The translations under genes and the position numbers were made by a program. DNA of 38,853 bases from the NCBI GenBank assembly GCA_021777915.1, contig JAJYCZ010000009.1, positions 1 to 38,853 on the forward strand. Reading direction: 5' to 3'. The notes beneath the pieces were generated by a model. That model was not told the origin of the DNA. It was given only the letters and a program-made list of their open reading frames with translations, and did not search any database. Origin of the DNA: Pseudomonadota bacterium (GTDB lineage: Bacteria > Pseudomonadota > Alphaproteobacteria > Rhizobiales > Beijerinckiaceae). This document shows positions 26,326 to 33,214 of the stretch, one piece after another. Within the stretch, counting starts at the first letter, position 1; each line of letters begins with the position of its first letter.

Positions 26326-26889
26326 ATGAACGAGACGCTGAAACTTCTTTCCACCCGCCGTTCCGCGCCGCCGATCGTGATGCGCGGCCCCGGTCCGACG
26401 GCCGAGGAACTGCGCAAGCTGCTGAGCCTCGCCGCGCGCGTGCCCGATCATGGCAAGCTCGCGCCCTGGCGTTTCATTCTGTTCGAGGGCGAGGGCCGCG
26501 CCCGCGCCGGCGAAATTCTCGCCGAGATCGTGGCCCGCCGCGAGCCCGGCGCTGACGCGCGGCAGATCGACCTCGAGCGCGGCCGCTTTACGCGCGCCCC
26601 GCTGGTGGTCGGCGTGGTGTCCCGCGCCGCGCCCCATGTCAAGATCCCGGAGTGGGAGCAGCAATTGTCGGCGGGCGCGGTCTGCATGGCGCTCACCGTC
26701 GCCGCGACCGCCATGGGCTTTCGCACCGCCTGGCTCACCGAATGGTGCGCCTATGACCGCGAGGCCATGGCGCGGTTCGGGCTGGCCGAACACGAACGGA
26801 TCGCCGGCTTCATCCATATCGGTCGGGTGGACAATGCGCCCGAGGACCGCGTCCGGCCCGATCTCGACAGTCTGATTACGGTTTTTTAG
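26326..26889 (+). CDS. Nitroreductase family protein (YdjA-like)
   Basis: A 187-residue FMN-dependent oxidoreductase. It opens LKLLSTRRSAPPIVM with the phosphate-contacting Arg pair, then AARVPDHGKLAPWRFILFEG, the YdjA-type signature with PDHGKLxPWRF. QQLSAGAVCMALTVAATAMG and FRTAWLTEW form the dimer and flavin pocket, and GFIHIGRVDNAPEDR lies near the end. Such minimal nitroreductases reduce nitroaromatics or quinones in vitro, and the natural substrate is unknown. ATG 26326 fits the family start; an upstream ATG at 26239 would add an unrelated tail. Its 3' end overlaps the convergent CitE-like gene by 14 bases. Confidence 0.9.
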   Translation: MNETLKLLSTRRSAPPIVMRGPGPTAEELRKLLSLAARVPDHGKLAPWRFILFEGEGRARAGEILAEIVARREPGADARQIDLERGRFTRAPLVVGVVSRAAPHVKIPEWEQQLSAGAVCMALTVAATAMGFRTAWLTEWCAYDREAMARFGLAEHERIAGFIHIGRVDNAPEDRVRPDLDSLITVF

Positions 26890-27571
26890 CCGGAAAAGCG
26901 GCGTTGATCATTCGCGCCTGATCTGGCGTCAGGGCGAATTTGCCGGCAAAGCCATCGCGCGCGGCGCGGGCGCAGGCGTGCGCGAAAAACGCGCCGTCGC
27001 CCGGTTCGGCGCTGTCGAAAGCGGGCGCGCCCGCCGCCGCGGCCGCCAGAACGGCCAGGCCGCGGGCGACGCGCAGGGGCGCGGGCATTTCCTCTTCCGT
27101 GATCGAGAGCCCGAGGCTTTGCGCCAGCCGGCGCTCGTCGCGGCCGACCCCGATCAGCCGGCGGGTCGCGCGGGCGAGCGAGCCGAGCTCGAAAATCGCG
27201 GCGGGCGAATCGGCCGCGAGCGCCAGAATCCCGGTCGACCCATCGGCAAGATCGCTTTCCGCCTCGCGCACCGCGAGCTTGGCGCCGAGATGCTGCACAT
27301 CGCGCCCGCCGATGGCGTCGGGCAGGATGATCGCACGGGGCCTTCCCGGCATGACAGCGTCGAGATCGGCGTCGGCGAGTCCCGAGGCCAGCGGCCGGAT
27401 GATGACGAGCGCCGTCTTGCCCGCCTCGCGTGCGAGCTCCAGAACTTTTAGCGCGGCGCGGCGCGCGTCGTCGTCGCGGCCCAAAAGGTCGATGGCGATG
27501 GCGTCGGCCTCGCTCGCGAGCGCGCTCGTTACGGAAGCTGGCGCGGCGGGAACGACGAGAATGGAACGCAT
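26876..27571 (-). CDS. HpcH/HpaI aldolase / CitE-like lyase family protein
   Basis: A 231-residue TIM-barrel protein resembling citrate-lyase beta-like or malyl-CoA-type enzymes. It opens MRSILVVPAA with DAIAIDLLGRDDDARRAAL, where the family has the metal-binding 'DLED' strand. RPRAIILPDAIGGRDVQHLG replaces the usual 'lPKvesa' strand, with Lys changed to Asp. FAGKFALTPDQARMINAAF matches the C-terminal 'GKxxIHPxQ' motif imperfectly (LTPDQ for IHPxQ). The shortness (family about 270-300) and altered residues suggest a divergent, possibly non-lyase member. It is divergent from the DUF2336 gene. Confidence 0.75.
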   Translation of the reverse strand: MRSILVVPAAPASVTSALASEADAIAIDLLGRDDDARRAALKVLELAREAGKTALVIIRPLASGLADADLDAVMPGRPRAIILPDAIGGRDVQHLGAKLAVREAESDLADGSTGILALAADSPAAIFELGSLARATRRLIGVGRDERRLAQSLGLSITEEEMPAPLRVARGLAVLAAAAAGAPAFDSAEPGDGAFFAHACARAARDGFAGKFALTPDQARMINAAFPAKKP

Positions 27572-27614
27572 GGCTTGAATTTCCGGTGCGGCGCGCCGCG
27601 AATCGGCGCGGCGA

Positions 27615-27631
27615 TTAAGCGAAACTTTACC
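27615..27631. promoter_or_regulatory. Candidate CtrA-type box between citE-like and DUF2336 genes
   Basis: TTAAGCGAAACTTTACC matches the CtrA consensus TTAA-N7-TTAAC except for one base in the second half. A TTAACC half-site follows at 27650. It lies about 65 bases before the DUF2336 start, in the divergent intergenic region. A single near-match can occur by chance, so this is tentative. Confidence 0.3.
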
Positions 27632-27695
27632 TTGTTCGGTGATCCTGCGTTAACCGTCCGCGCGGACGGCGGCGTTCAAGCCCGGCGGGTTTCGC

Positions 27696-29021
27696 ATGAT
27701 CGTTCGCAAATTCATCCTGTGGTCTGAAAGCGCGTCGGCCAGAGCCCGCGCGGACGGCGTGAGCGCCCTGGCGCGCGCCTATCTCTACGGCGAAATGCAG
27801 CCGGAGGAGAGCGCCGAGGCCGAGCAGGCGCTTCACGCCATGCTCGACGATCCCTCGCCGCTGGTGCGGCGCGCGCTGGCCGAAAGTTTCGCCGGCGCCG
27901 CTCATGCGCCGCCGGCCATCATTCTCGGCCTCGCGCTCGACCAGTCCGACATCGCCTCGGTCGTGCTGGCGCGTTCGCCCGTGCTCACCGACGCCCAGCT
28001 CCTGGACTGCGCCACGGTCGGCGACGCGGTCGCCCAGGCCGCCATCGCCTTGCGCTCCGAACTTTCTCCCACCGTCTGCTCGGCCGTGGCCGAGGTGGCC
28101 CCCCGCGAGGCCCTGATCACGCTTGCGGTGAACGAAGGCGCCAATCTGCCCGAATTCGCGATGCGGCGGATGATCGAGCGTTTCGGCGAAGACGCCGAAT
28201 TACGCGAAGCCCTGCTCGCGCGGTCCTGGATTCCGGCTTCGGCGCGCGCGGCGATCGCGGCGGCGGCGGCGCGTCAGCTCGCCCAATACGCGGCGAAACG
28301 CAATTGGCTCTCGCCGGCGCGCTCGGAGCGCATCGCCAAAGATTCGCGTGAGCGCGCCGCCATGATCATCGCCGCCGGCTGCGCCGCCTATTCGGGGGAG
28401 ACGGCGGCGCTCGCCGCCTATCTTCGCGTCTCCGGCCAGCTGACCGCCAGCCTCGCTCTGCGCGCGCTCCTGTGCGGCCAGAGCGGCCTGTTCGCCGCGA
28501 CGCTCGCTGAACTCACCGGCATGGGGCCGCGCCGGGTCGAGGGACTCATGCGCGAGCCGGCCTCGACCGCCTTCGCCGCGCTTTACGCCAGGGCCGGTCT
28601 GCCCCCGCCGATGCTGGGCGCCTTCCGCGCGGCCTTGCTGGCGCTCAGCCGGAATGAGCGCGGCGCGCCGGACGAGGCCGCCGAGGAGGGGGCGTTGCGC
28701 CTGCCGCTGATCCATGCGGCGCTGGCGGCGTGCGAGGCGGCGCGGGACGCGGGACTCGACCGGCTGACCGCATTGCTGCGCCGTTTCGAATCCGACGCCG
28801 CGCGCGAAGCCAGCCGCAGAAGCCTTGCCCGGATGCGCGAGCAGGGGGCGGACTCTTTCGCGCCGGCGGCGAGACACGAGCGGCTTGCGGACCAGAGCGA
28901 GGCCGCGCCCCGAATCGCCGCCGAAACCGCCCAGCGCGTGGAGCGCATGACCGAGCCGCTGGCCGAGACCGACATCGTGGTCGATCTGGTCGCGCTGGAA
29001 AAGGAATTGATGGCGGCGTGA
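27696..29021 (+). CDS. DUF2336 domain protein (HEAT-like helical repeats)
   Basis: A 441-residue mostly helical protein, common in alphaproteobacteria, without assigned function. The DUF2336 region covers roughly residues 40-330, with LVRRALAESFAGAAHAPPAI, ALDQSDIASVVLARSPVLTD and SELSPTVCSAVAEVAPREAL, the alternating helix pattern of HEAT-like repeats. A more variable Ala/Arg-rich C-terminus follows. There is no signal peptide or membrane segment, so it is probably a cytoplasmic scaffold or adaptor. ATG 27696 begins the homology. The stop is only six bases from that of the convergent Nudix gene. Confidence 0.88.
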   Translation: MIVRKFILWSESASARARADGVSALARAYLYGEMQPEESAEAEQALHAMLDDPSPLVRRALAESFAGAAHAPPAIILGLALDQSDIASVVLARSPVLTDAQLLDCATVGDAVAQAAIALRSELSPTVCSAVAEVAPREALITLAVNEGANLPEFAMRRMIERFGEDAELREALLARSWIPASARAAIAAAAARQLAQYAAKRNWLSPARSERIAKDSRERAAMIIAAGCAAYSGETAALAAYLRVSGQLTASLALRALLCGQSGLFAATLAELTGMGPRRVEGLMREPASTAFAALYARAGLPPPMLGAFRAALLALSRNERGAPDEAAEEGALRLPLIHAALAACEAARDAGLDRLTALLRRFESDAAREASRRSLARMREQGADSFAPAARHERLADQSEAAPRIAAETAQRVERMTEPLAETDIVVDLVALEKELMAA

Positions 29022-29027
29022 GCCGGG

Positions 29028-29621
29028 TCAGTCCATCAGTCCCGACGCCTTGAGCCAGTAGAGCAGGGTCAGCGTCTTGCCGTCGCGGATCGCGCCGGCT
29101 TCCGCCTCGCGCAGACTTTCCGCGAAATCCGCCTCGACCACTTCGATTTCCTCGCCTTCCTCCTCCATGCCGCCGCCATCGGCGACGCGGGCTTGCGCGC
29201 CATAGGGCGCGACGAAGAAATAGAGCTTTTCGGTGGTGGCGGCCGGGCTGACGAAGGCTTCAAACAGAAAACGCAGGTCGCCGACCTCCAGGCCCATTTC
29301 CTCCATCGCCTCGCGCCTCATGCAGGCCTCTGGCGCCTCGCCGGGATCGAGCGTGCCGGCGCAGGCTTCCAGCAGGCCAGGGGTCCGGTCGTTCATGAAA
29401 GCCCCGAGCCGGAACTGCCGGGTGAGCAGAACCTTTCCGCGACCCATATCGTAAGGCAGGAGCACACAGGCGTCGGGCCGGCGGAACAGATTGCGCTCAT
29501 GCCGTTCCCAGCGCCCGTCGGCGCGGCGCAGTTCGTAGGTCAGCCGGGAAAAGGAATATTTCTCGTCGGCGAGAATGGTCTCGTCGAGGCCGCGCGGGCT
29601 GGGCTTTCCGTGCTCGGACAT
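29028..29621 (-). CDS. Nudix hydrolase (NudK/ADP-ribose pyrophosphatase type)
   Basis: A 197-residue hydrolase of nucleoside-diphosphate-linked compounds. The complete Nudix box spans residues 89-111, from Gly89 through Glu95 to REAMEEMGL, so the metal site is intact. Upstream come DACVLLPYDMGRGKVLLTRQ and FRLGAFMN, and the N-terminal beta-domain includes FSRLTYELRRADGRWERHER, as in NudK and NudE relatives acting on GDP-mannose or ADP-ribose. Exact substrate cannot be read from sequence. AAGGA upstream of the ATG supports the start. It may be co-transcribed with the upstream nadK, 32 bases away, which also concerns nicotinamide nucleotides. Confidence 0.9.
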   Translation of the reverse strand: MSEHGKPSPRGLDETILADEKYSFSRLTYELRRADGRWERHERNLFRRPDACVLLPYDMGRGKVLLTRQFRLGAFMNDRTPGLLEACAGTLDPGEAPEACMRREAMEEMGLEVGDLRFLFEAFVSPAATTEKLYFFVAPYGAQARVADGGGMEEEGEEIEVVEADFAESLREAEAGAIRDGKTLTLLYWLKASGLMD

Positions 29622-29653
29622 CGCCTTGTCCTTTCCTGTCGCATTCGTGAAAA

Positions 29654-30490
29654 CTATTGCCTGAACTGTTCGCGCAGAATGCGCTCTTCCATCGAATGGC
29701 CGGGGTCGTGGAGCAGGTGCAGCCCGACGAAATGGTCGGTGGCGACGCGCACCTTCACGACGTCGCGGATTTCGTAATGGTCCGCCACGGCGGCGACCGG
29801 CCTCTTGTCGGGCTCCAGGACTTCGATCCGCACCTCGGCCTTGTCGGAGAGCAGGGCGCCGCGCCAGCGCCGGGGCCGGAAGGCCGAGATCGGCGTCAGG
29901 GCCATCAAGGGCGCGCCCAGCGGCAGGATCGGGCCGTTGGCCGAGAGATTATAGGCGGTCGAACCGGCGGGGGTCGCGACCAGCACGCCGTCCGCGACCA
30001 GTTCGTCGAGCCGGACGTGGCCGTCCACATGGACCCGCAGCTTGGCGGCCTGGGCGCTCTGGCGCAGCAGCGAGACCTCGTTGATCGCGTGGGCGGTCGC
30101 CGCCCCGCCGTCACGGTTTTCCGCGACCATGATCAGGGGATGGATGATCGAGCTCTGCGCCGCGTCGAGCCGCTTGCGCAGCCCGGTTTCGCGATATTCG
30201 TTCATCAGAAACCCCACCGAGCCGCGGTTCATGCCGTAGATCGGGATGTTGCGGCCGAGAAAACGGTGCAGGGTCTGGAGCATCAGGCCGTCGCCGCCGA
30301 GCGCCACCACCACGTCGGCTTCGTCGGAATGAACGTCGCCATAGCGCCCGACCAGCCGCGCGCGCGCGTGTTGCGCCTCGGGCGTATTGGCGGCGAGGAA
30401 ATTGATCCGCTCGAAACGCCGTCCTTCCAGCAGCCGCCCTTCTTCGCTTCGCGCGGCGGAACCTTTCCCGTGGGCCGATGAGTCGCTCAT
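29654..30490 (-). CDS. nadK: NAD kinase
   Basis: NadK phosphorylates NAD to NADP with ATP or polyphosphate in the cytoplasm and is essential. The 278-residue product has the GGDG motif at residues 65-68 ([19 protein letters not shown]), [14 protein letters not shown], the NE motif in AINEVSLLR, and [20 protein letters not shown], all characteristic. The N-terminus is about 20 residues longer than in most Rhizobiales homologues. The only nearby ATG is at 30490, so the true start may be a non-ATG codon further in. The gene is divergent from the FnrN-type regulator and followed by a Nudix gene. Confidence 0.96.
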   Translation of the reverse strand: MSDSSAHGKGSAARSEEGRLLEGRRFERINFLAANTPEAQHARARLVGRYGDVHSDEADVVVALGGDGLMLQTLHRFLGRNIPIYGMNRGSVGFLMNEYRETGLRKRLDAAQSSIIHPLIMVAENRDGGAATAHAINEVSLLRQSAQAAKLRVHVDGHVRLDELVADGVLVATPAGSTAYNLSANGPILPLGAPLMALTPISAFRPRRWRGALLSDKAEVRIEVLEPDKRPVAAVADHYEIRDVVKVRVATDHFVGLHLLHDPGHSMEERILREQFRQ

Positions 30491-30520
30491 GTTCCGTGCC
30501 GATCTTCGGTTGTCCGGGCT

Positions 30521-30629
30521 AGAGCATAATCCTATCCAAAAAGTCGCGGACTTTTTGGATAGGATTATGCGTTAGAAACACAATGTTAGAGCGAAATCCC
30601 CGATTCAGCGTGAACGGATTTCGCTCTGA
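30521..30629 (-). repeat. Composite palindromic repeat, copy 2, with perfect 22-bp stem
   Basis: GCATAATCCTATCCAAAAAGTC (30524-30545) is perfectly mirrored by its reverse complement at 30549-30570 with a three-base loop. A spacer follows, then a second palindrome from AGAGCGAAATCCCC to GGATTTCGCTCT (30590-30627). The reverse complement of the whole matches 17042-17143, so the two copies are in opposite orientation. Confidence 0.9.
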
Positions 30630-30751
30630 GGGAATCGCGGGCGGGGCTGGGATTGTCCAAGGAATAGGCGATGCGGGGCGCAAGGGCAAGGCGCGCCAGA
30701 CCGCGAAGCATCAGGCGAAACCCTTGCAGGAACGCGGTTTTTTGCTTGTCC

Positions 30752-30765
30752 TTGACGAAGATCAA
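30752..30765. promoter_or_regulatory. Candidate FNR/FixK-type binding site
   Basis: TTGACGAAGATCAA matches the FNR/FnrN consensus TTGAT-N4-ATCAA at nine of ten positions. Its centre lies about 43 bases before ATG 30802 of the FnrN-type gene. A possible -10 (TATTGT, 30793-30798) would put the site near -46, so autoregulation is plausible. If that promoter is used, translation more likely starts at TTG 30853. Confidence 0.55.
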
Positions 30766-30801
30766 AAATTTTGTCCTCTGCGGCGGGCGTGCTATTGTAT
30801 T

Positions 30802-31638
30802 ATGCAGGACGGAGTTCGGATCGAACGGATCCAGGCCACGGGGGAGCGCGTTTTGGAAACTTTGCCCGAAAAGGTTCTGTTCGATACGGTTTTCGGGCGA
30901 ATCGAATCGACGCCGCGCAATCTGGTCTGCTCCAGCAACAAACCGGCGCCCGGCCTCGGGCTGGAATGCGGCGACTGCGACATCAAGGGCCTGAGCATTT
31001 GCGAATCCCTCGACGCGGACGAGTTCGAACTGCTCGAGCGCATCGGCCGCACTCAGGCCTTTGCCGCCAAGGCGACCTTGTTTGAACAGGGCCGCGATGC
31101 GCCTTTCGTCTCCAACATCACTTCGGGCGCCCTGCGTCTGTCCAAGCTTCTTCCCGACGGCCGGCGCCAGGTGGTGGGATTCGCCCTGCCCGGCGATTTT
31201 CTCGGCCTCGCCATGCAGCCCACCCATATGTTCACGGCTGACGCGCTGACGCCGGTCAAGGTCTGCCAGTTTTCGCGGCCGGGCTTTTCCGACCTCATCG
31301 ACAGGAAGCCGAAACTGATGCGCGCCGTGCTGAACATGGCCGCGCATGAACTGTCTCTCGCGCAGGACCAGATGGTGGTTCTCGGCCGCCGCACGGCGGA
31401 GGAGAAGATCGCCTCCTTCCTGATCGGCATGCGCAGCCGCTATGCGCGCATCCACGGCCCCTCGGTCCATGTGCCGCTGCCGATGACGCGGCTCGACATC
31501 GGCGATTATCTCGGCCTGACGGTCGAAACGGTCAGCCGCATGATGACCCGCATGGCGCGGGAAAAAACCATCGTCATCGTGCCGGACGGCGTCCGCCTGC
31601 TCGACGTGGCGCGCCTGGAGCAATTGGCGGAAATGTGA
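30802..31638 (+). CDS. fnrN: FnrN-type oxygen-sensing Crp/Fnr regulator
   Basis: A 278-residue Crp/Fnr transcription factor. Cys56, Cys59 and Cys67 (ECGDCDIKGLSIC) form a CX2CX7C motif, and Cys155 is placed as the fourth ligand of an oxygen-labile 4Fe-4S cluster, the FnrN arrangement. The recognition helix TVETVSRMMTR carries Glu242, Ser245 and Arg246, predicting binding to TTGAT-N4-ATCAA. It should activate microaerobic or anaerobic genes. Start options are ATG 30802 (weak ribosome binding site) and TTG 30853 (GGGGAG six bases upstream). An FNR-like box lies upstream. The stop overlaps the azlC start (GTGA). Confidence 0.9.
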   Translation: MQDGVRIERIQATGERVLETLPEKVLFDTVFGRIESTPRNLVCSSNKPAPGLGLECGDCDIKGLSICESLDADEFELLERIGRTQAFAAKATLFEQGRDAPFVSNITSGALRLSKLLPDGRRQVVGFALPGDFLGLAMQPTHMFTADALTPVKVCQFSRPGFSDLIDRKPKLMRAVLNMAAHELSLAQDQMVVLGRRTAEEKIASFLIGMRSRYARIHGPSVHVPLPMTRLDIGDYLGLTVETVSRMMTRMAREKTIVIVPDGVRLLDVARLEQLAEM

Positions 31639-32381
31639 GAACCGACGCGGAAGGCGCCGGACCGCTCGTCGAGGACTGGTCCTGGCCGTGGTTTTTCACC
31701 GGCGTGCGCCGCGCCCTGGCGGGGCCGGCCTTTTACGTCGCCATTGCGCTGATGGGCGTCGGCTCGCTTGCCCGCGCCGCGGGATTTCCGGTCGGCGTGG
31801 CGGCGCTGTCCACCCTTCTCGTCTGGGCCGGTCCCGGCCAGTTGCTGTTCTTCGGCGCGGCGCTGGCGAAAACCGCGCCGCCGGCGATCGCTTTCGCCGT
31901 CAGCCTGTCCTCGGTGCGCCTGCTGCCGATGTGCCTTTCCGTCCTGCCCATGCTGCGGGGGCGGCGCACGCGCCTGCCCGTCCTGCTCTTCGCCGCGCAT
32001 TTCATCGCCGTCACGGTCTGGGCGGAATCCCTGCGCCGCCTTCCCGATCTGGAGCGCCCGGCGCGGCTGCCCTATTTCTTCGGCGTCGCCCTGACCTGCA
32101 TGGGCCTGACCACGCTTTCGACCGCCGCCGGCTTCTGGATGACCGGCACGCTGCCGAGACCGCTCGGCGCCGGCATGATGATGCTGTCGCCGATCTATTT
32201 CCTGGCGACCACGGCGCGCGCCGCGCGCTCCGGCGTCGACTGGCTGGCCATTCTGTTCGGCGCGGTTCTCGCGCCTTTCGCCATCCGCTTCATCGGCGGC
32301 GGCTTCGATCTGCCCGTCCTGGCGCTGGTCGGCGGGGGCGGGGCGTGGCTCGCCGGCTTTCTGGCGCGACGCGCGGCATGA
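31635..32381 (+). CDS. azlC: AzlC family branched-chain amino acid exporter, large subunit
   Basis: A 248-residue integral membrane protein of the AzlC/YgaZ family; with a small AzlD/YgaH partner it exports branched-chain amino acids or analogues. Hydrophobic segments alternate along the protein. LLVWAGPGQLLFFGAALAKT matches the family's conserved 'sGAsQf' region, and SLSSVRLLPMCLSVLPMLRG matches 'NlRhllyg'. The start codon GTG overlaps the fnrN stop as GTGA, so translation is coupled to the regulator. Its own stop overlaps azlD as ATGA. Confidence 0.9.
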   Translation: MRTDAEGAGPLVEDWSWPWFFTGVRRALAGPAFYVAIALMGVGSLARAAGFPVGVAALSTLLVWAGPGQLLFFGAALAKTAPPAIAFAVSLSSVRLLPMCLSVLPMLRGRRTRLPVLLFAAHFIAVTVWAESLRRLPDLERPARLPYFFGVALTCMGLTTLSTAAGFWMTGTLPRPLGAGMMMLSPIYFLATTARAARSGVDWLAILFGAVLAPFAIRFIGGGFDLPVLALVGGGGAWLAGFLARRAA

Positions 32382-32731
32382 CGATCTTTTCCGCCGATCC
32401 GGCCCTCGCGCCTTATCTGGCTCTGATCCTGTTCGGCTTCCTGCCGAGCGAAATCTGGCGCGTGCTGGGCGTGGCGATTTCGCATGGACTCGACGAGGAG
32501 TCCGAACTTTTCCGCTTCGTGCGCAGCGTCGCCGCCGTGCTTCTCGTCGGCGTGGTGGTGAAAATCGTCGTCCTGCCCTCGCGCGAAATGGCCGCCGCGC
32601 CGCCGTGGACACGCGTCGTCGCCTTCGCGGTCGCGGGGGCGGCCTTTTTCGCCTTCCGCAGGTCGGTCTTCGCGGCGGTCGCGGCCGGCGTGGCGACGAT
32701 CGTCCTCGCCGTCTGGCTGATGGGACGCTGA
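32378..32731 (+). CDS. azlD: AzlD family branched-chain amino acid exporter, small subunit
   Basis: A 117-residue membrane protein with about four hydrophobic segments, the small partner of AzlC. FLPSEIWRVLGVAI corresponds to the family's 'pltflpR' region, and ATIVLAVWLMG closes the protein. ATG 32378 overlaps the azlC stop (ATGA), indicating translational coupling and a fixed subunit ratio. Typical AzlD proteins are about 100-110 residues, so this one is complete. Confidence 0.85.
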   Translation: MTIFSADPALAPYLALILFGFLPSEIWRVLGVAISHGLDEESELFRFVRSVAAVLLVGVVVKIVVLPSREMAAAPPWTRVVAFAVAGAAFFAFRRSVFAAVAAGVATIVLAVWLMGR

Positions 32732-32734
32732 AAC

Positions 32735-33166
32735 TCAGGCGCCGGCGGCGAGCGCGGCGCGGATTTTTTCGGCGTGGACCTTGAGATCGGCCGGATCGGC
32801 CATTTTCGCGGCATGATGGCCCAGGCCCACGCCGTCCCAGCGCGGGATCACGTGGAAATGGATATGGAACACCGACTGGCCGCCCGCCGGCTCGTTGAAC
32901 TGGTGGACGGTGATCCCTTCCGCGTCCATCCCCGCCTTCACGGCGCGGGCGATCTTCTGGACGGAAAGAATCAGGGTCGAAAGCACGTCCGGCGGGACGT
33001 CGAGCAGGTTGCGCGCGCCGCGTTTCGGCAGCACCAGGACATGGCCGTCGGCGCGCGGCATGACGTCCATGAAGGCGACGGTGTCCGCGTCCTCGTAGAC
33101 TTTCTCGCAAGGGATTTCGCCACGCAGGATTCTGGCGAAAATATTGTTGGGATCGTAGGCGCTCAT
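32735..33166 (-). CDS. HIT family hydrolase
   Basis: A 143-residue histidine-triad protein, probably a purine nucleoside phosphoramidase or dinucleotide hydrolase of the Hint type. NNIFARILRGEIPCEKVYED opens the domain. FMDVMPRADGHVLVLPK, VHQFNEPAGGQSVFHIHFH and the HIHFHVI triad (His101, 103, 105) complete the active site. GGAG seven bases before the ATG supports the start. A DUF482 gene lies upstream on the same strand, a pairing common in Rhizobiales. The gene is convergent with azlD, four bases away. Confidence 0.95.
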   Translation of the reverse strand: MSAYDPNNIFARILRGEIPCEKVYEDADTVAFMDVMPRADGHVLVLPKRGARNLLDVPPDVLSTLILSVQKIARAVKAGMDAEGITVHQFNEPAGGQSVFHIHFHVIPRWDGVGLGHHAAKMADPADLKVHAEKIRAALAAGA

Positions 33167-33214
33167 GAAAGGCTCCGCATGACGCCCGCAACCTGCCCAA
33201 GCGCGGGCGCGCGG

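Larger units (their letters stand above)
30491..30801. other. Divergent intergenic region with palindromes and FNR box
   Basis: This 311-base gap separates nadK from the FnrN-type gene. It contains the second copy of the composite palindromic repeat (30521-30629) and a candidate FNR/FixK box (30752-30765). No additional gene is supported. Confidence 0.7.
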
